A stretch of 64,000 nucleotides of DNA from Bromus sterilis (taxonomy: Eukaryota > Streptophyta > Magnoliopsida > Poales > Poaceae), in the NCBI GenBank assembly GCA_950022295.1, contig OX465600.1, forward strand, positions 205,497,782 to 205,561,781. The letters are read 5' to 3'. A program made the translations under genes and the position numbers. Under the pieces are notes generated by a model. That model made no database searches. It had not been told where the DNA came from and saw only the letters and a list, made by a program, of their open reading frames with translations. Positions 45,670 through 56,889 of this stretch are shown piece after piece. Numbering within the stretch: the first letter of the stretch is position 1; each line of letters opens with the position of its first letter.

Positions 45670-48070
45670 ACTCGCCCCCACTCAAAAGAATCTCGTCCCG
45701 AGATTCAGAAGTCGTCGGGAGGAAGGTGGGGTACTCAGCACGGAGGTGGTCCTCTCTTTCCCAGGTTGCTTCTTTCTCGGAGTGATGTGACCATTGCACT
45801 TTGAGGAACTTGATCTTCTGACGACGAGTGACACGCTCTGCTGAATCAAGAATACGAACAGGGTACTCTCGATAAGAAAGGTCATCTTGGAGATCAAGCG
45901 TTTCATGGTCGACTTCACGGATGGGGTCCTTGAAGCAACGCCTGAGTTGTGACACATGGAATACGTCATGTACTCGGGAAAGGTGCGGAGGTAGTTCAAG
46001 TTGGTAGGCAACTTCTCCACGTTTAGCAAGAATGCGGAAAGGTCCGATGTAACGTGGGGCCAACTTGCCTTTGATACCGAATCTTTGGGTTCCCTTCGGA
46101 GGAGTAACCCGAAGGTAAGCCATCTCATCAGGATTGTAGCTCTCTTCCCTATGATGACGATCATAGTAGCTTTTCTGACGAGACTGAGCGGCCTTCAATC
46201 GATCACGAACAATGCGAACTTGCTCTTCTGCTTCCTTGATCATATCCGGTCCAAAGAGTTGTCTTTCACCGGTTTCCGACCAGTTTAGGGGCGTTCGACA
46301 TCGTCGGCCATAGAGGAATTCAAAGGGAGCCATGTTCAGACTAGATTGATAGATATTGTTATAAGCAAACTCGGCGAATGGAAGAGATTTCTCCCAATTC
46401 TTTCCGAAAGAGATAACACAAGCTCTGAGCATGTCTTCCAAGATTTGATTAACCCTTTCAAGCTGACCGCTTGATTGAGGGTGGAAAGCTGTACTAAAGG
46501 AGAGATGAGTTCCCATAGCATTTTGAAAACTTTCCCAGAATCTAGAGGTGAAAAGGCTACCACGATCAGAATTGATTTCCAATGGAACACCGTGAAGAGA
46601 CACAATTCTAGAGACATACAAGTCCGCTAACTGACTAGCAGTTATAGACTCGCGAACTGGAAGGAAGTGAGCAACTTTGGAAAGTCGATCAATGACAACG
46701 AAGATGGCATCATTTCCTTTCTGGGTTTTTGGAAAGCCGGTGATGAAGTCCATACCGACCTTGTCCCATTTCCACTCAGGAATAGACAATGGTTGAAGAG
46801 TACCAGTAGGTCTTTGGTGTTCTGCCTTAATGCGACGACAAACATCACATTCGGCAACAAATTGTGCAATGTCTCTCTTCATCCGGGTCCACCAAAATCT
46901 CTGGCGTAGATCTCGGTACATTTTTGTGCTACCGGGGTGAATGGAGAGGGGAGTGTCATGAGCTTCCCTAAGGATCAGCTGCTTTAGGTCTTCATTCTCA
47001 GGAACTACTAAACGATTTTCAAAGAATATCGTTCCTTGATCATTTGCAGAGAAACATTTAGCAACTCCGCTAATAATGTTCTGGTTGATCTCTTGAATAC
47101 TACTATCTTGTTTCTGGGCGTCTATGATTTGATCCTCAAGGGTTGGTTTCGCCACCAAGTTGAAAAGAGATCCATGAGGAACTATCTCAAGATTCAGCTT
47201 GCAAAATTCCTCATGAAGAAGTGGTTGATACTGTTGTAACATGAGGTTGTTACAATACGACTTACGACTTAGTGCATCAGCCATGACATTGGCCTTGCCT
47301 GGGGTGTAAGAAATTCCTAAGTCATAATCTTTTATCAACTCAATCCAGCGTCTTTGCCTGAGATTAAGATCTGGCTGGGTGAATATGTATTTGAGGCTTT
47401 GGTGATCAGAATAGATCTCACAACGATTACCAAGGAGGTAATGTCGCCAAGTCTTCAGGGCATGAACTACGGCAGCGAGTTCAAGATCATGGGTAGGATA
47501 GTTCTCTTCATGTGGCCGCAACTGGCGTGAAGCATAAGCTACCGCATGTATATCTTGCATAAGTATGCATCCTAACCCTTGCCGTGAAGCATCACAATAG
47601 ATCTCGAAATCCCTTTTGGTGTCTGGAGGTGCAAGTACGGGCGCAGAATTCAATCTTCTTTTTAGCTCTTGAAAGCTCTCCTCGCACTTGGGAGTCCATT
47701 GGAATTTCTTATCTTTCTTGAGGAGTTCAGTCAGAGGTTTTGCAACTTTGGAGAAGTTCTCAGCGAAGCGGCGACAATAGCTTGCTAAGCCAAGAAAACT
47801 CCTAACTTGCTTAACCGATTCAGGTGGAGTCCAGTCAAGGACGGCCTGAACTCTCTCGGGATTCACAGCAATGCCTCTTGCAGAAATCACGTGGCCTAAG
47901 TAGGTCACTTCTGGTAGCCAAAATTCACACTTGGAGAACTTGGCATAAAGGCGATGCTCTCTAAGTTTCATCAATACCAACCTAAGATGTTCTGCGTGCT
48001 CTTCTTCGTTGGAGATTGAATTCATTAAGCGCGAGAATGTGGCGGGGACATTGGTTAAACCGAAGGACAT
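45647..48070 (-). CDS. pol: Y pol: RT remnant, RNase H, integrase, chromodomain (807 codons open)
   Basis: A continuous frame of 807 codons. It starts in RT (MSFGLTNVPATFSRLMN), where 20 codons including YLDD are missing in frame (N-S-I joins S-N-E-E-E-H). RNase H lies at about residues 150-290 (DFEIYCDASRQGLGCILMQ, HDLELAAVVHAL, YSDHQSLKYIF). The integrase zinc domain is near 370-420 (IHPGSTKMY, CDVCRRIK). The catalytic triad is complete: MDFITGFPKT, INSDRGSLFT and SSGQLERVNQ. FGIKGKLAPRYIGPFRILAK is followed by a C-terminal chromodomain (TRRQKIKFLKVQWSHHSE, ATWEREDHL). The last codons cross the purine tract and the stop lies 20 bases inside the 3' LTR. Integrase could be functional if expressed; RT cannot. 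Confidence 0.88.
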   Translation of the reverse strand: MSFGLTNVPATFSRLMNSISNEEEHAEHLRLVLMKLREHRLYAKFSKCEFWLPEVTYLGHVISARGIAVNPERVQAVLDWTPPESVKQVRSFLGLASYCRRFAENFSKVAKPLTELLKKDKKFQWTPKCEESFQELKRRLNSAPVLAPPDTKRDFEIYCDASRQGLGCILMQDIHAVAYASRQLRPHEENYPTHDLELAAVVHALKTWRHYLLGNRCEIYSDHQSLKYIFTQPDLNLRQRRWIELIKDYDLGISYTPGKANVMADALSRKSYCNNLMLQQYQPLLHEEFCKLNLEIVPHGSLFNLVAKPTLEDQIIDAQKQDSSIQEINQNIISGVAKCFSANDQGTIFFENRLVVPENEDLKQLILREAHDTPLSIHPGSTKMYRDLRQRFWWTRMKRDIAQFVAECDVCRRIKAEHQRPTGTLQPLSIPEWKWDKVGMDFITGFPKTQKGNDAIFVVIDRLSKVAHFLPVRESITASQLADLYVSRIVSLHGVPLEINSDRGSLFTSRFWESFQNAMGTHLSFSTAFHPQSSGQLERVNQILEDMLRACVISFGKNWEKSLPFAEFAYNNIYQSSLNMAPFEFLYGRRCRTPLNWSETGERQLFGPDMIKEAEEQVRIVRDRLKAAQSRQKSYYDRHHREESYNPDEMAYLRVTPPKGTQRFGIKGKLAPRYIGPFRILAKRGEVAYQLELPPHLSRVHDVFHVSQLRRCFKDPIREVDHETLDLQDDLSYREYPVRILDSAERVTRRQKIKFLKVQWSHHSEKEATWEREDHLRAEYPTFLPTTSESRDEILLSGGELSEPQLG
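45670..45685 (-). other. Polypurine tract of Y
   Basis: On the minus strand TTGAGTGGGGGCGAGT abuts the LTR start and is translated as part of LSGGELSEP. Confidence 0.8.
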
Positions 48071-49917
48071 GACGGTATACTCGTAAAGACCATAACGAGT
48101 AGTGAAAGCCCTTTTTTGGAATGTCCTCGTTTCGGATTTTGATTTGATGATAGCCTAATCTCAAATCCATCTTGGAGAAGACAGAGGATCCAGCAAGTTG
48201 ATCATAAAGATCATTGATCCTGGGCAGTGGGTACTTGTTCTTTATCGTCGCTAGATTTAGCGGGCGATAGTCTACGCACATCTTTTCGGTTCCATCTTTC
48301 TTCGTTACGAACAGAACGGGGCAACCCCATGGCGATGAGCTAGGGCGAATGAAGACTTTTTCCAACGAAGCATCAAGTTGGGTTTTTAGCTCAGCTAACT
48401 CATGAGGGGCCATTCTATATGGTCGTCTGGAAATTGGGGTTGTGCCTGGTATAAGATCCACTATGAATTCTACACACCTGTCGGGTGGCATTCCCGGCAG
48501 CTCTTCAGGAAAGACATCCGGGAAGTCACGAACCACCGGAATATCTTCAAGGTCTGGAAGGGGAAGCACGTTCAAAGTATGCATCTGGATTCCAGAGCTG
48601 GGTGATGTGTAGTCAATGATCTGGCCTGAAGGATGGGTGAGTTTGACTGATTTGGCTTTACAATCAAGGAAAGCATTCTGCCTTGATAACCAATCCATGC
48701 CTAGGATGACATCAATGACCGAAGACTTGAGGGCTATAAGAGAAGCAAGGAATACTAAACCCTCAATTGCAACTTGATTGCCATGACTTACTCTATTAGT
48801 TTGCCATTTGGAACCAGGAGTTTGAATCATCATTGGAGAAAACATTTCTTCAAAAGAAAATCCATGACGAAGTGCATAACTCTCCGACATGAATGAATGA
48901 GAAGCTCCTGGATCGAAAAGAACGGAGGCGGGGACATGATTGACTGGGAGTGTGCCAAGAATGACGTCAGAAGCAGCAGTGGTTTCCTCAACTGAGATTT
49001 GGTTCACATAACCACTACTTATGGCTGGAAGCTTTGCTGGGATGGTTTTGGTGGTGGATTTCTTTGGAGGCTTATGACTAGGTCTACGTGGTGCCACCAA
49101 CACTGTAGGGCATTGTCGGAAGTAATGGCCTGTCAGACCACACGTGAAACACACCCTGCCTGAATTGCTGGGAGCAGGATTACTTGATTGCACACCATCA
49201 TTCCTGGGAGGAACAATGTGTTGAGGTGGATGGCATATATTGGATGGTGGCCTATGAAGAAAGTTTTGAGGTATGGCTCTGGTTGGAATCCAAATTCGGC
49301 GTTTCTGAGGGGCTGAACTAGAAGAAGGGGAAAGATCAAGAGCATGCTTGCGAGACTATTCGAACACTTCATTGCCATGCTCAGCTCTAAAGGATCTGTT
49401 GACTAAATCCTCAAAGGTGGCAAATTCAAGGAGGTTGAGATCATGACGAAGGATGGGGCTAAGTCCCTTACGAAACCTTGCCTGCTTTCTGGCATCGGTG
49501 GTGATCTCATCTTGGGCATAACGAGAAAGACGGTTGAACTCTCTCACATACTCGTGAATGGACATCGCTCCTTGAGTCAGATTGCAGAACTCTTCTTTCT
49601 TGCGCTCCATCAGTTCATCCAGAATGTGGTACCCTCGAAAGGCATCACGGAACTCCTGCCAAGTCACTAGGTGACCATCTGGCTGCATCGCAACATAGTT
49701 CTCCCACCATTGAAGAGCAGCACCTTCCAGGAAGTATACCGCGAAAATAACTCGGTCATCGGGAGCAACATGTGCAGTGTCAAGCTTACGCTCGATGGAA
49801 CGGAGCCAATCATCAGCTTCAAGGGGCTCAGAAGAACATGGAAATACCGGTGGATTCAGGAGGATGAAGTCCTGAATGCTCATAACCACATTGCAATGAC
49901 GTGAGCTATTCTCCTCG
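48071..49917 (-). pseudogene. gag: Y gag, protease and RT start
   Basis: On the minus strand: gag (MSIQDFILLNPPVF from 49883, DWLRSIERKLDTAHVAPDD, WWENYVAM, REFNRLSRYAQDEI) to a TAG at 49358-49356 in VFE*SRKHAL, probably from CAG. Then in the same frame comes an intact zinc knuckle (CFTCGLTGHYFRQC, C-x2-C-x4-H-x4-C), protease (VLFDPGASHSFMSESYALR, VILGMDWLSRQ) and RT start (KDGTEKMCVDYRPLNLATI). A one-base insertion in a T run (rc A run) at about 48110 shifts the frame after NEDIPKK. Gag is truncated upstream by the junction at 49917. Confidence 0.88.
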
Positions 49918-52900
49918 ATGACAAGTCGCCTCAACCATACTATCGATTGTATTATAACCCTTACATAGACTTACTCCAGCCCGATCACTTAGTCGGGGTC
50001 TAGGGCGGGCTCGATCATACATCAAAGTGTGCACGAGACAGAGTCTCGAACAATCGCATCGCGATGCCCCAAGCTACGCACATCTAAGGGCCACTTGGTG
50101 TATAAAAGACCGCCAGCCAGATCACAACTAAGGTCTCGAAAACCCATACTAAGACATGCATGTTATAAACATACACGCAGCACACATGCCTTGTATGAAC
50201 AGCAGGTATCATTGCAATTCTCTACAAAGTATACATCTTTATTAATAACTCTTACAGAGTGCACACAGAGATCACAAGCATGTGATCCAACATTACAACA
50301 GACAAGCGGAAGCAAAGTAGGTCTGAGTACAGACAAGTTTAACAAATGGCTTAGAGAAGCCTTATCTAAAAACAAGCCCTCCACGAGGGAACCAGTCGTC
50401 TGACTGGGACTACACTAGCTTGGTCTTGGTCTGAGTCTTCATTCTTCGAGCTTCGGGTAGAAGCCACCATCGGGGTCGGTGGGTTCATCTAAAACATAGA
50501 TTAAGCAAACGTGAGTACAAAATCGTACTCAGCAAGACTTACATAGGAGCTATACTACTCATGCATATGTATCAAGGTAAAGGGAGGTGGGGTTTCACTT
50601 GCAGAAGTGCCAGCTTTGACTTGGCTAGTCCTGAACTACGAGTACCAGACTAGAGGTAAGAAGCGTACACGAGTCCACTACATCTCTTCAACCAATTACA
50701 CCACTATGGTTACTTCCTCGACTTACCCACGAGAAGCACACCATAGCAATCACGCTTATCTTGCGAGTTTTAGAAGTATCCAATTCAAGTTGTCTAATAA
50801 TCAAGCTAAGTTTTCCAAGCAGTCCATAACCGCGGACGCGGCTATTCGAATAGTTTTGTTAACCCTACAGGGGTGTACCACTACACACACGTGTCATCAG
50901 TTACGGCCTGTTGCGTGTCACCGTTCAAGAGATGACAGCGAAGATGCCACCACAACACTTCGCCCACAGCTCCGTTCTAGTCCAGAGAGTCGCCTATCTG
51001 AGGGGGATCCGTACGGAAGTTCGGCCGAGGTTCCAGTACAGCCTCAAACGATGTGTGCAGGGTCCCAAGCCGGTCTTGAAAAGCCGTTCATCCATTTCGC
51101 AGACCGTGCCACAGCCCTACCAGAACTCCGAACTACTGCGACTCTTGGGGTTCGAACGGGGTGAGGTACTAGGATGAGAGGGGTCAGTGAGCCCAATGTG
51201 TGGTTGTACTCTTCTTCTTGGATCACCACATAAGAACTCGGACTTAAGGCGGTGTTCAACGAGACAACCCACTGTGTACTCCTACACAGCCTCTCATCGT
51301 TCACCTTGTATTAGGGTAGATTCACCAACACATTTCACTTTCATCAACACCATGTTTATCATCATCCCGACTTACATCAAAAGCAACCTCGTTGTATCAC
51401 TAGGCATGCAATAAGCAGTAACAATTGCAGGGGCCACATGATATCAACCAACTCCTACATCTGCTAGGATTGTGGTTTGCTTACTACTGTGACAAGATGA
51501 TAGGTCATGCAAAGGATATGGGTTCAACTATGCGGTAGAAACGTTATCATGGTGATCATCCTAAACAATGCATAAGCGAGACATGAGAGGGAAGTGGGAT
51601 TTTATCGACATGATCAATGGGGGTTTGCTTGCCTTGCTGACGAGGTTCAGTCACGAGGTCTTCAACGAAGGGGGTGATCTCGGATTCCGGCTCCACTTCT
51701 ATCAGCAACATGACAATCATAGGATCAACATAATTTACAATGCACAATCACATGAATAAGATTGTAATGGTGATGTTCAAGGTACTGATGTGTTGAGCAT
51801 TCCATTTAAAAGGAGTATATTGCATTTGAATTGCAAATTCAAACTCCATTTGATTTATCGATGAATTTCAAATGCATTTGAATGCATGAAAGTTCATTTG
51901 AAAAGTTTGATCATGAAGTGATGTGGTATAGTTGAAGTAATGTCTCTGATGTGTGGATGAATCCATTGGAATTAAGGGTGTTGCAAAATCATTTGCAAAA
52001 TCACTCCAAATTTGAATTTGAAAAGGATCCATATGCACGTTTTCTACTGTTAACCCATTTTAAAATGGTCAAACATGAAAACAAATTGCATATTCATAAT
52101 CCTTGTATTTTTCTGATAATTTTAGACATATTATTTGTCCAATATGGAGTTAGGATTAAAAAGTTATTGAATTTCAAAGTTTAATCTATTTTCTGGAATT
52201 TTCTGAATTAATTAAATTTCTTTTCTATTTACTGTGTCAGCATGACGTGGGGGTGACGTCAGGGGGGGCTGACCTGTGGGCCACCATTGTCAGTGTCACA
52301 GGGGGTTAACCCCGTTTTAATTAAAAATTGATTTAAATTAGAGGGGGCTGGCCCCACCTGTCATTGACCCATGGGGTCAATTAGGAGGGGGGTTAGCCCC
52401 CTAAGACAGGCCACGTCGGCGTCCACCAGCGTTTAAACGCCGGCAACCACCGAGACAGCGGCGCTCACGGGGACAGTGGTTCCGGCCACGGCTTGCCAAA
52501 CCGAGGGCACAGAAGTGCTTCTCGTGCCCACCCGCATCACGTACACCACACGGGCGTCATCGGGGTGGCCGGAGTTGACGCCGGCGTCGACTTGCGCGGC
52601 GGCCGTGGCAGGGCGTCAACGGGAAGGTGGTTAGAGTGCACGATTTTGAGCGTTGTGTGGCTCGTTGGACTCCTGGGGGCTCCAGGAGCTGCATGGACAC
52701 CTCGGGGTGGAAGAACGACGCACAGGGCGAGCTCTAGTCAAGCCATGGCGGCGGACGTGCTCGGCTCAAATGGAGGCTGAGGCTAGGAGAAACAATCCAT
52801 GGCAAAAACATAGGGCTTCCGTTCCTCTTCTCACCAGGAGTTCGACGGAGCAGCCGGAGAGGATGTAGATGACGAGGAGGCGATGAATTTCGCCGGGGAC

Positions 52901-53775
52901 GGTTGCAGAGCCGGCGGCGGCTTGCTGACGATTCCGGTGGCTTGAAGTCGAGGGGGCTTGCGATCTTCCTCTCGAAGACGAAGACGACGTCGCTGCGCTC
53001 ACTGGACCAACTTGTCGGGGCTTTTCAGCTTGATGGCCGCGCGGATGCACGACCGTGCTCCGGCGAGCTCACGGGCGGAGCGGGGAAATGGCGAGGGAGG
53101 ATGGGAAGAGGGAACCAGAAGAAGGGGAATGGAGGAGGGCTTCCAGCCGCTTCTCCTGGCGAAGAGATGAGGACGGAGGAGCAGCTCCATGGCCAGAAGC
53201 AGGAGGTGGCGGCCATGCGAGGCGCACGGCTCGGCCGTCCCTCCTTCTGGCAAAGGAGGAAGACGACAGTGAGGCCAGCTGGGCTGGGCCGGCCTAGGTG
53301 AGTTGGGCCAGGTAGGTGGGCCTCTTTCCTTTTCTAAAAATCTTTTCTGTTTAATTCTTCTAACTTTTGTTTTGCTGTGGTAAAATAATTACCTAGGCAT
53401 TTTATAAAATACTCAAATATTTATCTTGGACATATGTGACATAGTACTAGCCACTCCCAAGATTTGACGATTTTTGGAATTCAAATTATTTGAATCCAAT
53501 TCAAATAGCATTTAAATTTAATTTGCAAGCCTCTGTTTGAATTTTTGAAAAATCCATGAGCATGGGTTTGCTCCCAAACCATTTTTTAAATGATCAGCAT
53601 CATTTATAGGAATTTTCCAAATACTCAAATGATTTTTGGAAAAATATTTTTATCTGGCCATTTGATTTAATTTCTAAGGGCTTTTCTTTTCCCCATTTTT
53701 GAATTTTCTTTTGAATTTTTGCATGATGCAAAGGAGCACTTGATCCTAGCACATACCTAACTTGGGGTTGTGACA
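49918..53775 (-). mobile_element. Truncated Tekay LTR (Z)
   Basis: It begins in mid-LTR (GACAAGTCGCCTCAACCATAC, equivalent to 41625 in X) and ends at TTGGGGTTGTGACA, a true LTR terminus. It carries the conserved hairpin (about 50510-50540), the conserved block (50822-50840) and a GC-rich island (52400-53310) unlike those of X, Y or the solo LTR. AAACG at 53776-53780 would be its right target duplication; the left copy is deleted. Frames in the island, such as 52903-53301, are not supported as genes. Confidence 0.8.
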
Positions 53776-56700
53776 AAACGTGAGTACAAAGTCGTACTCA
53801 GCAAGACTTACGTAGGAACTATACTACTCATGCACATGTGTCAAGGTAAAGGAAGGTGGGGTTCATAAGCAGAAGTTCCAGCTTTGACTTGGCTTGTCCT
53901 GAACTACGAGTACCAGACTTGAGGTAAGAAGCGTACACGAGTCCACTACATGTCTCCAACCAATTACACCACTATGGTTCCTTCCTCGACTTCCCACGAG
54001 AAAGCACGCCATAGCACTCACGCTTATCTTGGCAAGTTTTATAGCATCCATTTCAAGTTATCTAATAATCAGGCACAACTTTCCAAGTAGTCCCTTACCG
54101 AGGACGCGGCTATTCGAATAGTTTATTAACCCTGCAGGGGTGTACTGCTACACACATGAAACTATCAGTTACCGCCGGGATCTCATCACCCTTCAAGTGG
54201 GTGTCGGCGAGGATAATCTCCACAACTTTACCTCACAGGCAACTCAAGTTCAATGAGGACGCCTATCTGGGATGGTTTCCACATTCGTAACCCGGCCGAT
54301 TTATCGAAGTGGTCCCAGAAGATGTGTGCGTGGTGCATAAGCCGGTCTCGGTTGAGCCGTTCTCTCACTTTGCAGCCAGGCCACAAATCTACCAGAACTC
54401 CGAACTACTACGACTCATTGAACTGAGAATGGGTGAGTTAGTAGGTTGAGCGTGGGTCTGTTTGCCCAACATGTGGTAGTACTCTTCATCTTGGATCACC
54501 ACACAAGAATTCGGGCTTAAGGCGGTGTTCAACGAGACAACCCACTGTGTACTCCTACACAGCCTCTCGTCGTTCACCTTGTATTAGGGTAGATTCACCA
54601 ACATATTTCCACCATCATCAACATGATTGCTACCATCCTGACTCACATAACAGTATCAACATTGTATCACTCTAAGCATGCAATAAGCAGTAACAGTTGC
54701 AAGGGCCACATGATATCAATCAACTCCTACATTTGCTAGGATTGTGGTTTTCTTACTACTGTGACAAATGATAGGTCATGCAACGAAATGGGTTCATCTA
54801 TGCGGTAGAAACGTAGCATGGTAATCATCCTAAATAATGCATAAGAGAGACTGAGAGGGAAGTGGGATTTTATTGACATGATCAATGGGGTTTTCTTGCC
54901 TTGCTGACGAGCGTCGTACACGGTATCTTCAACGGAGGGGGTTATCTCGGGTTCCAGCTCCACCTCTATTTGAGCAAACAACACAAACATTGCAATCAAT
55001 ATAATGTACAATGCACAATCACATGATCAAGTTGTAGAACATGATGTATATGGTGCTGATGTGTTGGGCATTCCATTTAAATGAAGTATATTGCATTTGA
55101 GTTGCAAATTCAAACTCCAATTTCAATTTCAAAAGAATGCATATGCAATGTTGCCACTGTTCACAAAATTTTATTTGGTCAAACATGAAAACAGATTGCA
55201 TATTCAGAATCCTTGCATTTTTCTGATAATTTTACATATATTATATGTTTAATTTGGAGTTAAAATGAATTAGTTATGAATTTCCGAAGTTTAAGCATTT
55301 TCTGGAATTGTTTTAATTCAAATAAGAATTTACTTCGTCAGCATGACAACATGTTGGCGTCAGAGGGCCACTGATAGAGGGGTCCCACTTGTAATCCTCA
55401 CTGTTGGTTAATTACACAGATTTAATTCGAATTGATTTAACCAGAGGGGATTAGCAGGGGATGGCCCACATGGCAGTGCCACTGACTGGTGGGGCCAGGG
55501 GGGTGATTAGCTTGGGGTTAGGTGCTAATGGCGTCGCTGGCGTGCACTATTTGCCGAAGACTCGCCGGAGTTGCGAAAATGAGCACGGTTTGGGGATTGC
55601 TTGGCACTGGCGTGTAGTTGGGGTTCTTCCGCGTCGAAGGGTGGCATCAGGGTGTCACGGGGTTCACCGGAGCGTCGCCGACGTCGAGGTCGGCGGAGAA
55701 AGAATCTAGGGCTTTGGCGTGGAGGAGGAAATCGGCCACCAAATAGTGCTGGGAGTGGGGGGTTAGGATCCTGGAGCACGTGGGGCTCAAACGCACGCTC
55801 TGGTGCGAACCGGGGGCACGGGAGCATGCACGTCACCGGCCATGGTGGCGGCGAGCTCCTGCCCCCATGGCGGATCGGTGCAGAGGAGGAGTTAGGGGGC
55901 GTGGGGTTAGGCAAAAGACGCAGCTGCTCACCAGGAAGACGATGGAGCAGACGGCGTGCTTGGGGAGGAACTGGAGCTGCCGGAATTTGAAGGTGACTCG
56001 CGCGGCCGGAGTTGAAGACGACGAAGCTCACGTCAGAGACACAGCACCTCGGGGCGATTCCTCCTGCGACTCGACGTAGACGGCGATGGCGAATACGGTG
56101 GACACGATGGCGCGGCTCGGGGACGACGATGGTCACGCAAACTTCACGCCATGGCGACGGTGGCTCTCGGGTCGTCGTCGAGTTCGTCGCGGGAGTGAGA
56201 GGGAGAGGCTCTGGAGGGCGGGAATGGAGGCAGGGGTCTCCCAGGTGTGGCGTGGCGCGCGTAGAAGGCGCAGGAGGGGCTGGTGGAGGCCAGGGCGTCA
56301 TCGCCGTGCTCGGCTGGCTCGGTGGATTTCCACCGAGGAGCTTGGGGGCGCGGGGGAGGAAGACGACAGGGGGAGGGCTGCTGGGCCGGCTTGTTGGGCC
56401 TCGCCCTGAGCGAGAGGTAAGGTTTTTCTATTTTCCTTTTTGTTTAATCATTCATTTCTTAATTTATTTTCTGTAATTTTGTTTGCCCAAATAAATAAAA
56501 TAGTTAGGCATTTTTCTAAATGCTCAAAATTTATATTTGGACTTACATGACCAGTAGCTAGTCATTCCCAACTTTTGAACATTTTGGAAATTCAAAATAT
56601 TTGAATTCCAATTCAAATAGGGGTTTTTGATTAATTCCAAGGTCCATTTTGAATATTTGAAAAATCCATGAGCCTGGGATTGGTCCCACATCACTTGATA

Positions 56701-56889
56701 TGTGACCACACTCATTTTGAGACTTTTCAAAAATGCAAAAGGAATTTTTGGAGCAACTTTTATTCTGGCCATTTGAATTAAATTCATCTAGGGGGTGTTC
56801 ATTCTCCCATTTCATTTTCTTTTTGAAATTTTTCCATGATGCAAAGTTACTTGCTAACCCTAGCACATACCTAACAGAGGGTTCTAACA
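53776..56889 (-). repeat. 5' LTR of X, outer part
   Basis: It matches 13610-16724 of the X 3' LTR almost base for base (3114 against 3115 bp), including the GC-rich island (55450-56410). It ends GTTCTAACA, where the other copy has GTTCTGACA. GAAAC follows. The long minus frame at 55525-56301 lies in the island and has counterparts in the 3' LTR only through broken frames. Confidence 0.9.

Larger units (their letters stand above)
41939..49917 (-). mobile_element. Element Y: Tekay chromovirus, 5' end deleted
   Basis: Y has a complete 3' LTR, purine tract, and pol and gag up to codons near the gag start. At about 49917 the sequence jumps into the middle of a different Tekay LTR (Z). Z is not Y's own 5' LTR: its start reads TGTCACAACCCCAAG against TGTCAGAACCCCAAC for the Y 3' LTR, and the GC islands differ. 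The left flank GTGTA (41934-41938) has no partner on the right. A large deletion removed Y's 5' LTR, leader and gag start. Confidence 0.85.
12816..56889 (-). mobile_element. Element X: Tekay chromovirus with five nested insertions
   Basis: The outer ends are TGTCGGGACC (12816) and ...GTTCTAACA (56889), flanked by GAAAC. Read on the minus strand the order is 5' LTR (56889-53776 plus 41938-41400), tRNA-iMet primer site, accessory ORF, gag, protease, RT, RNase H, integrase, chromodomain, purine tract and 3' LTR (16724-12816). The two LTR right parts match closely in length (3112 and 3114 bp) and sequence. Insertions within it are 16785-20913, 21809-32118, 32675-37011, and 41939-49917 with 49918-53775. 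Chromodomain, iMet primer and about 3.9 kb LTRs place it in the Tekay/Del lineage. Confidence 0.9.

Noticed and set aside
55525..56301. 258-codon minus-strand frame
   Set aside because: It lies in the GC island of the X 5' LTR. The corresponding stretch of the 3' LTR has only shorter, shifted frames, so it is not conserved between copies of the same element.
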